From Kushneria phosphatilytica (GTDB lineage: Bacteria; Pseudomonadota; Gammaproteobacteria; Pseudomonadales; Halomonadaceae), in the NCBI RefSeq assembly GCF_008247605.1, contig NZ_CP043420.1, positions 1,364,001 through 1,428,000 on the forward strand: a stretch of DNA of 64,000 bases, in the 5' to 3' direction. The notes under the pieces are model-generated. The model searched no databases. It saw only the letters and a list, made by a program, of their open reading frames with translations, and was not told where the DNA came from. A program made the translations under genes and the position numbers. Below, piece by piece: positions 25,402-32,209 of this stretch (the first letter of the stretch is position 1; each line of letters starts with the position of its first letter).

Positions 25402-26274
25402 TTGAGTAGCCCCTGCCACGTTGAAGTACGTGGTGTGTTACAGCGCCTGCTGATCGAACCCGACCTGCCGGCGCGATATACCCTGCAGCTGGGCGAGCAT
25501 GCCGTGGCACTCAATGCCGCGCAGGGCGAAATGCTGACGCTTTACCCTACTGGCAGACGCTTCTGTCTGCACTGCGCGCGCCCCTCGTCAACCCTGGTGG
25601 GAGGCGGTTACTGCAATGACTGCTTTCAACGGCTGGCGCGCTGTGACAGCTGCATCGTACGTCCGGAAACCTGCCACTATCATCTCGGGACCTGCCGCGA
25701 ACCGCGATGGGGAGAGCAGCACTGTTTTACTCCCCATGTGGTTTATCTTGCCAATACCTCCGGCCTCAAGGTGGGCATCACTCGCACGGAGCGCTTGCCG
25801 AGGCGCTGGCTGGAGCAGGGCGCCATTCAGGCTCTGCCGATACTTGATGTTGAATCGCGTCGCCAGGCAGGTCTGATCGAAACCCTGCTGCGCCAGCGCA
25901 TCAGCGATCGCACGGCCTGGCAGCGCATGTTGCGAGGTCCTGTGCCATGGGTGGATCTGCCGGCCTGGCATGACCGATTGCTGAGCACATTCAGTGATGA
26001 ATTAACGGCACTGCGCCAACGCTTTGGTACATCGGCCATTCGGGCTCGTGACAAGGCAACGGTCGCCTGCTTCGACTATCCGCTACCCACCGAGCCGACC
26101 CGGCTGGTAGCACTGAATATCGCGGAGCAATCGCATATTGCGGGCCGGCTGATGGGCATGAAGGGGCAATATCTGATGCTGGATACCGGTGTCATCAATC
26201 TGCGTCGTTATGGTGGCCACGAGTTTGAGCTGTCGATCACCTCACCCGAGCGTCAGCAACTGGGGCTTTTTTGA
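25402..26274 (+). CDS. DUF2797 family zinc-ribbon protein
   Basis: A 290-residue protein with a TTG start one base after the yeaC stop, which makes translational coupling likely. Near residues 54-95 is a cluster of cysteines (CLHC, CNDC, CDSCIVRPETCHYH, GTC) that should bind zinc. Next come HVVYLANTSGLKVGITR and RWLEQGA, a GIY-YIG-like nuclease-fold segment typical of DUF2797. The function is unknown; a nucleic-acid role is suggested by the zinc ribbon plus GIY-YIG-like block. It ends convergently with the ATP-grasp gene. Confidence 0.82.
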   Translation: MSSPCHVEVRGVLQRLLIEPDLPARYTLQLGEHAVALNAAQGEMLTLYPTGRRFCLHCARPSSTLVGGGYCNDCFQRLARCDSCIVRPETCHYHLGTCREPRWGEQHCFTPHVVYLANTSGLKVGITRTERLPRRWLEQGAIQALPILDVESRRQAGLIETLLRQRISDRTAWQRMLRGPVPWVDLPAWHDRLLSTFSDELTALRQRFGTSAIRARDKATVACFDYPLPTEPTRLVALNIAEQSHIAGRLMGMKGQYLMLDTGVINLRRYGGHEFELSITSPERQQLGLF

Positions 26275-26287
26275 AACGGCAGCCAGA

Positions 26288-26315
26288 GGCCGGCACGGAC
26301 GAGGCCGTGTCGGCC
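26288..26315. terminator. GC-rich hairpin between convergent genes, no T-tract
   Basis: GGCCGGCACGG (26288-26298) pairs with CCGTGTCGGCC (26305-26315), eleven pairs with one G-T wobble. It fills the 47-base gap between DUF2797 (+) and the ATP-grasp gene (-). There is no T run on either side. Confidence 0.5.
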
Positions 26316-26321
26316 AGGCCC

Positions 26322-27812
26322 TCAGGAGGCTTCGCGTGGCCGATGAGGGCGCTCCATGCGCTCCAGGAAGCAGTCCATGACGCGGCCATACAGTTCGCGC
26401 CCCAGCATTACATCCTCGACGCCGGCGTCGAGATTGGGGTTATCGTTGACTTCGATGACCACGACTCGCTCGCCGGCCTGCTTGATATCCACGCCATAGA
26501 GTCCGTTACCGATCAGGCGCGTCGCCCGCAGGGCTGCGCGTATGACCTTTTCCGGTACCTCGGTGGGATCTACGGTATCAAAACCGCCGCTGCGGACCCG
26601 TCCATGGCTGTGATCGTAGATTTGCCAGTGCCCGCGCGCCATGAAATAGCGGCTGGCAAACAGCACTCGACCATCGAGAATGCCGATGCGCCAATCGTAC
26701 TCTGTGGGCATCCACTCCTGTAGCAGCAGCAGGGCAGAGTCCTCGAAAAGCCGTTTGGCCTCGGTTTCGAGCTGCTGAGGAGAATCGATACGCACCACAC
26801 CGCGGGAGAAGGCGCCATCGGGAATCTTGAGCACCTGCGGCCAGCTTAGTGTCGCGGCCAGGTCACGCAGGCGTTTCGGGTCGCCGCGATAGAGCAGATG
26901 CCCCTGCGGTGCGGGAATCCCCCTGGCGTGTAACAGCGCATGCAGATAAACCTTGTTGGTGCAGCGCAGAATCGACTGGGGATCATCAATGACTACCAGC
27001 CCCTCATGCTCGGCACGTCGTGCCATGCGCCAGGTATGATGATCGAGCCGGGTGGTCTCGCGAATGAAAAGGCCATCAAAGGCCGCCAGGCGGCCCTCGT
27101 CGCGACGGGTAATCAGACTGACATCGATGCCTCGTTCACGACCGGCACGAATGAACTGTTTGATGGCGCTGCGATTGCTGGGGGGCAGGCTCTCCTTCGG
27201 ATCCACCAGCATTGCCAGATCAAAGCGATAACGGCGCCGAGCTGCGGGGGTTCGCCATACCTTGCGGCTATGCAGATTAAGCGCGCTGGCGAAGCGATCT
27301 TCCTCACCCTCTTCCAGTGCTGACAACGGCAGGGGTTTCAAACGCGACAGTTGCCAGCGATCACCACGTCGGCTCAGGCGGGCCTCCATCATTGGACAGG
27401 GCAACCGCTCGAACAGTCGTCGGCCCAGACGGTCGAGTCCTTCATCGCCGGTGCGTCCGAAGAAAATGCGTAGTCGCATTGCCTCGCCGGTCAGTGTGCC
27501 TCGGCGAGCCAGTTCGGCCATCAGCTCGTCGAGCCCGGCAAGTTCAAGGTCGATCAGGGCCTTGCGTGACAGTTGATTGAGTGTTTCTACGCCGGGCTGA
27601 ACCCGCTGACCACGGGCTTCAGCCAGTAATGAGACATAGTAACCGGTGCCCAGATAGTCGAGGCCATTGCACAGGTTGATGACATGGGTAGCATCATCGG
27701 GTCGGGCAGCCGCTTCGAGCGCGAGGTAGTCGTCGGCGGTGATCAGATCGTCACTGGGGTAATAGGGTCGCCAATCGGCGAGTCGATCGACCACGATGCG
27801 AAGACGGGACAT
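26322..27812 (-). CDS. RimK-like ATP-grasp ligase with RLAN N-terminal domain
   Basis: A 496-residue protein. The start MSRLRIVVDRLADWRPYYPSDDLITADDYL follows AGAGGC; the longer frame upstream is unlikely. The first 190 residues match the RLAN domain, defined by its fusion to RimK-like enzymes. The rest is an ATP-grasp ligase: NKVYLHALLHARGIPAPQ, the ATP-binding VLKIPDGAFSRGVVR, LLQEWMPTEYDWRIGILDG and the metal-binding EVNDNPNLDAG. Such enzymes join an amino acid to a carboxylate through an acyl phosphate. Published comparative genomics links RLAN-ATP-grasp genes with GNAT genes in predicted peptide-like metabolite or protein-modification systems, and a GNAT gene lies divergently 170 bases away. 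The product is unknown. Confidence 0.87.
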   Translation of the reverse strand: MSRLRIVVDRLADWRPYYPSDDLITADDYLALEAAARPDDATHVINLCNGLDYLGTGYYVSLLAEARGQRVQPGVETLNQLSRKALIDLELAGLDELMAELARRGTLTGEAMRLRIFFGRTGDEGLDRLGRRLFERLPCPMMEARLSRRGDRWQLSRLKPLPLSALEEGEEDRFASALNLHSRKVWRTPAARRRYRFDLAMLVDPKESLPPSNRSAIKQFIRAGRERGIDVSLITRRDEGRLAAFDGLFIRETTRLDHHTWRMARRAEHEGLVVIDDPQSILRCTNKVYLHALLHARGIPAPQGHLLYRGDPKRLRDLAATLSWPQVLKIPDGAFSRGVVRIDSPQQLETEAKRLFEDSALLLLQEWMPTEYDWRIGILDGRVLFASRYFMARGHWQIYDHSHGRVRSGGFDTVDPTEVPEKVIRAALRATRLIGNGLYGVDIKQAGERVVVIEVNDNPNLDAGVEDVMLGRELYGRVMDCFLERMERPHRPREAS

Positions 27813-27982
27813 GAGGCCTCTCTGACAGGTGAGCTTGGACCTCACTAACATCGGCTCTCCCGACGATGGCGTCAACCGGTACATCTCTTCTGTGCCACCG
27901 TTTTCCCGCATGATAGCGTTGGTCATCCATTCATCAGCCAGGCTGGTGAGTGCCCATTCAATCACGCAATGGAGTGCGGGAC

Positions 27983-28480
27983 ATGACGCTCCTGCTCAGG
28001 TCGGCAGAAGCCGGAGATCTAAAGGCTCTGTGGTGTCTGGAAAGAGCCTGTTTTGAACATGATGGGTTCAGTCGTCGTCAATTGGCACATCTGCTCAGGC
28101 GGGCCAATGCCCGCACGCTGGTATTGCTTGATCCAGCCGGTACGCCCTGTGGGTACGGTACGCTGCTGTTTCGCCGCAACAGTCGTATTGTGCGGTTGTA
28201 TTCCTTCTGCATCCATCCCGCCCAACGAGGAGGTGGTCATGGTCGGCGCATGCTGACAGCGCTTGAGGAGCTGGCGAAGGAAGCTGGCGGAGAGCAGTTG
28301 CAGCTGGAGGTGCGTGCGGACAATCGTGCCGCCATCGCACTTTATCGTCGCATGGGTTACCGCGCTCTGGGGTGGCTGGACAGCTATTACGAGGATGGGT
28401 GTGGTGGCTGGAAGATGAGCCGGCGCCTGCAGACGCCGGAGGGCGTTGAGTCAGTCGAGCCGACTTCGGCCTCCATCTGA
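27983..28480 (+). CDS. GNAT-family N-acetyltransferase
   Basis: A 165-residue acetyltransferase starting MTLLLRSAEAGDLKAL, with GGAG 8 bases upstream. The acetyl-CoA-binding motif A is HPAQRGGGHGRRMLTALEELA (R/Q-x-x-G-x-G/R), followed by LQLEVRADNRAAIALYRRMGYRALGWLDSYYEDG, the usual motif B. It is RimI-like in look. It is divergent from the RLAN/ATP-grasp ligase, a pairing seen in many genomes, which suggests it acetylates the substrate or product of that ligase (inference). The stop lies inside one arm of a terminator-like hairpin. Confidence 0.87.
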   Translation: MTLLLRSAEAGDLKALWCLERACFEHDGFSRRQLAHLLRRANARTLVLLDPAGTPCGYGTLLFRRNSRIVRLYSFCIHPAQRGGGHGRRMLTALEELAKEAGGEQLQLEVRADNRAAIALYRRMGYRALGWLDSYYEDGCGGWKMSRRLQTPEGVESVEPTSASI

Positions 28481-28489
28481 AGGAGGCCG
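28467..28489. terminator. GC-rich hairpin spanning the GNAT stop codon, no T-tract
   Basis: CGGCCTCC (28467-28474) pairs perfectly with GGAGGCCG (28482-28489). The stop codon of the GNAT gene is in the loop. It lies between convergent genes. Confidence 0.45.
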
Positions 28490-28505
28490 TACCCAACAGG
28501 ATGAC

Positions 28506-29387
28506 TCACTGCCACATGACGCAGATCGCTCCGAGCACGATCAGTACCAGTCCGAGCTGATCGCGTTGGGTCACCGGTTCGCGGAACCAGAAGTGCGCAA
28601 TCAATAAAGTGACCAGCACCTCTACCTGGCCGAGCGTCTTGACCAGTGCCACGTCCTGCAGACTCATTGCGGTAAACCAGCCGATCGAGGCCCCCAGACT
28701 GGTGAGACTGACGCGGCTGCTATCCAGTGGCCGGCGCCAGAGCGTGGCAAGCGTGGGACGGTCGCGCCATATCAGCCAGCCAACCAGTGTCACCCATTGC
28801 ACGCCGATGGTCAGGGTGAGCACCCATCCGGCGGCATGCAGGAAGGGGAGATCCGGCTGTAGCTGGCTCGCCTCCCGCACCCATAGCGAGGTCAGCGCGA
28901 AGCACAGGCCGCTGGCGAGGCCTGTCAGCAGAGGCCGTAATGAGGCTTCGCCCGGCACCGTACCGCGCATCAGCCACAGGGCAATGGCGCCAATGGTAAC
29001 GCCGCACCAGCCCAATGGCTGGATAGTGGCTCCGAAAATGAGTACGCCGAGAATGGCGGCAAGCAGCGCTTCGCTTTTGGCCAGGCCCACGCCGGCAGCA
29101 TAATTACGCTGTTGAAAGAGACTGACCATCAGGGCCGTGGCGGCAATCTGGCTGAGGGCAGCAGCTATCACGGTGAGCATGAATAGCGGCGAGAGAGTGG
29201 GCAGTGGTGCTGGCCAGAGCCGATACAGCATGAAGACGTAAAGAATCGACACGGGCCAGGCCCAGAAGAATCGGGCCAGGGTCACGCCAGTGATTGAAAC
29301 ATGCTGGCTCAGATGTTTCTGAAAGGCATTGCGCCATGCCTGCATGCAGGCTGCCAGCAGCGTCAGGGGTATCCAGATATCAAACAA
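28506..29387 (-). CDS. EamA/DMT-family transporter
   Basis: A 293-residue inner-membrane protein with ten hydrophobic segments in two EamA repeats. QQRNYAAGVGLAKSEALLAAILGVLIFG and SLQDVALVKTLGQVEVLVTLLIAHFWFREPV are the typical helix 3-4 and 8-9 pairs. The first start in frame is a TTG (29385-29387) with only a weak ribosome site; a shorter start at an internal ATG would cut the first helix, so the TTG is preferred with doubt. The substrate is unknown. It is divergent from a DUF454 gene, and a strong Fur-box match lies between the two starts, so either may be iron-regulated. Confidence 0.83.
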   Translation of the reverse strand: MFDIWIPLTLLAACMQAWRNAFQKHLSQHVSITGVTLARFFWAWPVSILYVFMLYRLWPAPLPTLSPLFMLTVIAAALSQIAATALMVSLFQQRNYAAGVGLAKSEALLAAILGVLIFGATIQPLGWCGVTIGAIALWLMRGTVPGEASLRPLLTGLASGLCFALTSLWVREASQLQPDLPFLHAAGWVLTLTIGVQWVTLVGWLIWRDRPTLATLWRRPLDSSRVSLTSLGASIGWFTAMSLQDVALVKTLGQVEVLVTLLIAHFWFREPVTQRDQLGLVLIVLGAICVMWQ

Positions 29388-29478
29388 GCGAAACGTCCCG
29401 GAAGGATATTGGGTGGCAGCGCAGGCAGTCGATTGAGCCGAGCATACGCCCGCCGATACTAAAGTACGAATGAAAAAC

Positions 29479-29497
29479 GGTGATGATTATCATTCCC
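29479..29497. promoter_or_regulatory. Fur-box match
   Basis: Read on the minus strand, this 19-base stretch matches the Fur consensus (GATAATGATAATCATTATC) at 15 of 19 positions, with an unbroken 12-base core AATGATAATCAT. It lies 92 bases before the DMT transporter start and 56 bases before the DUF454 start, in the right place to repress either. The match was counted by hand. Confidence 0.6.
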
Positions 29498-29552
29498 GCT
29501 GCGCATGATGCAGCGCCCTTGGTATCATTGATTCACCAAGCCTTGTGATGCG

Positions 29553-29984
29553 ATGGCAGTGATGACCAGAAAGTCGCTTGAAGATGAAAGGAAGGATCGT
29601 CGGGCCGCCAGTCGAGGAGCGCGAATGATCTGGATCGGGTTGGCGGTGCTCTGTTTTACCATTGGAGTGCTGGGTATTTTTCTGCCTCTTCTACCCGCGA
29701 CCGACTTCATGCTGCTGGCTGCGATCTGCGCCTCAAGAGGCTCTCGCAGAGTGGAGCAGTGGATTCGTCGCAATCGGCTTTCCGGCCCTCTGATTGCCGC
29801 ATGGGAAAATGAGCGGGCGATTGCCACACCGGCCAAGATGCTCTCGCTTACCATGATGGCGGTCAGTCTGTGGGTGGTCTGGTTGCATGTTGGCCTTGCC
29901 TGGCCATTCTGGCTGGTGCTGGCAATCCTGTTGGTAGTTGGAAGCTATGTAGCCAGCCGGCCGAGGCCATCGCAACGTTATTGA
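29553..29984 (+). CDS. DUF454 (YbaN-like) membrane protein, copy 1
   Basis: A 143-residue protein with a basic N-terminal 25 residues, then IGLAVLCFTIGVLGIFLPLLPATDFMLLAA, the defining helix of the DUF454/YbaN family, followed by the conserved CASRGSRRVEQWIRRN and two further helices near the C-terminus. It has three or four membrane segments and lies in the inner membrane. The function is unknown. A close relative sits 1.7 kb away at 31685, on the other side of the aldehyde dehydrogenase gene. A Fur-box match lies 56 bases upstream of the start. The ATG at 29562 is an alternative start. Confidence 0.85.
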   Translation: MAVMTRKSLEDERKDRRAASRGARMIWIGLAVLCFTIGVLGIFLPLLPATDFMLLAAICASRGSRRVEQWIRRNRLSGPLIAAWENERAIATPAKMLSLTMMAVSLWVVWLHVGLAWPFWLVLAILLVVGSYVASRPRPSQRY

Positions 29985-29998
29985 GGCACACGAACATG

Positions 29999-30031
29999 AA
30001 AACGCCGGCTCGCACAGAGCCGGCGTTTTTA
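29999..30031. terminator. Bidirectional rho-independent terminator
   Basis: ACGCCGGCTC pairs with GAGCCGGCGT, with A-rich and T5 flanks. It serves DUF454 copy 1 (+) and the aldehyde dehydrogenase (-). Confidence 0.9.
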
Positions 30032-30064
30032 TCACCGAGAGAGACCGAATAATGGTTGTTCCCC

Positions 30065-31540
30065 TCAGTAGTGCACGTAAAGCGTTTTGCTTTTGACGTA
30101 GGCTTCCAGCCCGTACTTGCCATCTTCTCCACCGAGGCCGCTGTTGCGATAGCCCTTGTGGAAGCCCTGGACCGATTCACCACCGCCACGGTTGACATAG
30201 ATTTCGCCGAAATCGAGTTCCCGGGTGGTCGTCATCAGCCGTCGCACGTCCTGGGTGAAGACATAAGCTGACAGGCCATACTCGGAATCATTGGCGTAAT
30301 CCAATGCCTGCTCGAAGCTGTCGACCTTCATGATCGGCACGACTGGCCCGAAGATCTCCTCCTTCATGATCTCCATGTCATTGTTGACCCCGGTCAGGAT
30401 GGTCGGCGAATAGTAGTTGCCGCTGTCATATTCCCCACCGGAAAGACGCTTGCCCCCGGTTTCCAGCTGTGCGCCCTGGCTGACCGCCTGCTCGACCATT
30501 TGGTGGACCTTGTCGAGCTCGCCGCTGTTGATCTTGGGACCGATGTCGACATCCTCATGTTTGAGCGGATCGCCCACTTTGAGTTCTTCGACACGAGTTT
30601 TGAAGCGTTCCAGAAAACGGTCGTAGATACCTTCATGAACGTACATGCGTTCATTACAGGTGCAGACCTGACCGTTATTGGTAAAGCGTGACACGATCGC
30701 CGCCTCCACGGCCGGCTCCAGATCGGCATCGTCCATGACGATGAAGGGCGCCTTGCCGCCCAGCTCGAGCCGTACGATCTTGAGATGTTCGGCGGCTGCC
30801 TTGTTGATTTCGCGACCACCACGCACGCTACCAGTCATGCTGACCAACTGAGTAATCGGACTGGTCACCAGATGATGGCCAACATCCCGACCACGCCCGT
30901 TAACCAGATTGACCACGCCCTCCGGGATGCCGGCCTGGCGGGCAAGCTCGACGATTTCCAGTGCGGTCAGCGGTGTTTCCTCGGAAGGCTTGAGAACGAT
31001 GGTGTTGCCTGCCGCCAGGGCCGGGCCGAGCTTGCGGCCGATCAGTGCGGCCGGAAAGTTCCAGGCCGTAATGCCGACGACTACACCGTGCGGCACCTTC
31101 TGAATCCAGATCTGCTCATCCTCACTGTCGGCAGGGATGATATCCCCCTCCAGTCGGCGAGTATGTTCGGCAGCAAAGCGAATCAGGTCGCAGCACATGC
31201 TGACATCCCCCTGAGCTTCGCTCAGTGGTTTGCCCTGTTCGCGGGTGATCAGGCGGGCGAGGCGTTCACTGTTGTCACGAAGCAATGTGACCAGATTGAA
31301 CAGCAGATCAGCGCGTTCGACTGCTGTCTTGCGCCGCCACTCCTGAAAGGCACCATCTGCTGCCCTGAGGGCCCGGTCGGCATCCTCGGCAGTTGCCATG
31401 CCGACCCGGCCGATGACTTCGCCAGTAGCAGGGTTGGTCACATCCAGCAGTTCACCGTCACATTCAACCCACTGTCCACCAATGAACTGGTTATAAACGT
31501 CCACTCCGTCACGAGTGGTTTTCATCATATGCTCTGCCAT
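30065..31540 (-). CDS. aldA: NAD-dependent aldehyde dehydrogenase, AldA-like
   Basis: A 491-residue aldehyde dehydrogenase. The start MAEHMMKTTRDG at 31540 fits the AldA length; the frame extends further upstream without support. Catalytic features are LELGGKAPFIVMDDADLE with the general-base glutamate, and NNGQVCTCNERMYV with the nucleophilic cysteine (NGQVCTC resembles the NSGQVCNC of E. coli AldA). WNFP and GSVRGGREI bind NAD. The C-terminal GFHKGYRNSGLGGEDGKYGL also matches AldA closely. E. coli AldA oxidises lactaldehyde and glycolaldehyde; the physiological aldehyde here is not certain. It is divergent from DUF454 copy 2. Confidence 0.9.
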   Translation of the reverse strand: MAEHMMKTTRDGVDVYNQFIGGQWVECDGELLDVTNPATGEVIGRVGMATAEDADRALRAADGAFQEWRRKTAVERADLLFNLVTLLRDNSERLARLITREQGKPLSEAQGDVSMCCDLIRFAAEHTRRLEGDIIPADSEDEQIWIQKVPHGVVVGITAWNFPAALIGRKLGPALAAGNTIVLKPSEETPLTALEIVELARQAGIPEGVVNLVNGRGRDVGHHLVTSPITQLVSMTGSVRGGREINKAAAEHLKIVRLELGGKAPFIVMDDADLEPAVEAAIVSRFTNNGQVCTCNERMYVHEGIYDRFLERFKTRVEELKVGDPLKHEDVDIGPKINSGELDKVHQMVEQAVSQGAQLETGGKRLSGGEYDSGNYYSPTILTGVNNDMEIMKEEIFGPVVPIMKVDSFEQALDYANDSEYGLSAYVFTQDVRRLMTTTRELDFGEIYVNRGGGESVQGFHKGYRNSGLGGEDGKYGLEAYVKSKTLYVHY

Positions 31541-31684
31541 GATGTTTCGGACTCCTTTCCGGGTGCAGATCATCCAACTGCCCTGGCAGGATGGATGCGG
31601 TATATTCAAAGGTGGTGGTTGATACCGGTCATGACAAGCCGGTCTGTCACGATGTCGCAGGTCAGAAGGAATCAGGAAACGGGG

Positions 31685-32119
31685 ATGAGTGCATCGCAGC
31701 GTGAGCGACAAGGCAGGAAAGGCGACAGGCGTGCCGATGGCGCGCTGTTACGGGGTCTGTGGATCGGGCTGGCGGCGTTATGCTTCGTTCTTGGACTGGC
31801 AGGCGTAGTGCTGCCGTTATTGCCGACGACACCTTTCATGCTGCTGGCCGCGGGACTGGCATCGAAAGGCTCACCTCGTTTTGCACGCTGGATCCGCACT
31901 CATCCTGTCGCCGGGCCGGCGATCACGAACTGGGAGCAGGAGCGGGCAATTTCTGCAAAAGCCCGATGTCTGGCCGTGTTGCTGATTGGCTGTAGTGCCG
32001 TAGCCGTGATGTTTATGCTCGATACGCTATGGCTGGCACTGGTTATCGTGTTCGGTCTGAGCCTGTTGGCGCTCTGGCTGGGGACGCGACCCAGCCCCTC
32101 ACAACCCTCGCGCGAGTGA
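31685..32119 (+). CDS. DUF454 (YbaN-like) membrane protein, copy 2
   Basis: A 144-residue protein. The ATG at 31685 has an AGGA 8-12 bases upstream; the frame is open far upstream but that part is antisense to the aldehyde dehydrogenase gene. It shows the family core LWIGLAALCFVLGLAGVVLPLLPTTPFMLLAAGLASKGSPRFARWI and a C-terminal pair of helices ending GTRPSPSQPSRE. Copy 1 ends SRPRPSQRY, so the pair are clear paralogues. The function is unknown. It has no Fur-box match that I can see. pepN starts 90 bases downstream on the same strand. Confidence 0.84.
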   Translation: MSASQRERQGRKGDRRADGALLRGLWIGLAALCFVLGLAGVVLPLLPTTPFMLLAAGLASKGSPRFARWIRTHPVAGPAITNWEQERAISAKARCLAVLLIGCSAVAVMFMLDTLWLALVIVFGLSLLALWLGTRPSPSQPSRE

Positions 32120-32209
32120 ATGGTCGTGAGCATGTCAGGCCGGTTCTGGCATGACATCGGTATCGGTGACACCATCGTGGAAGCTTTTTCTTCATCTCAT
32201 GGAGTACCC

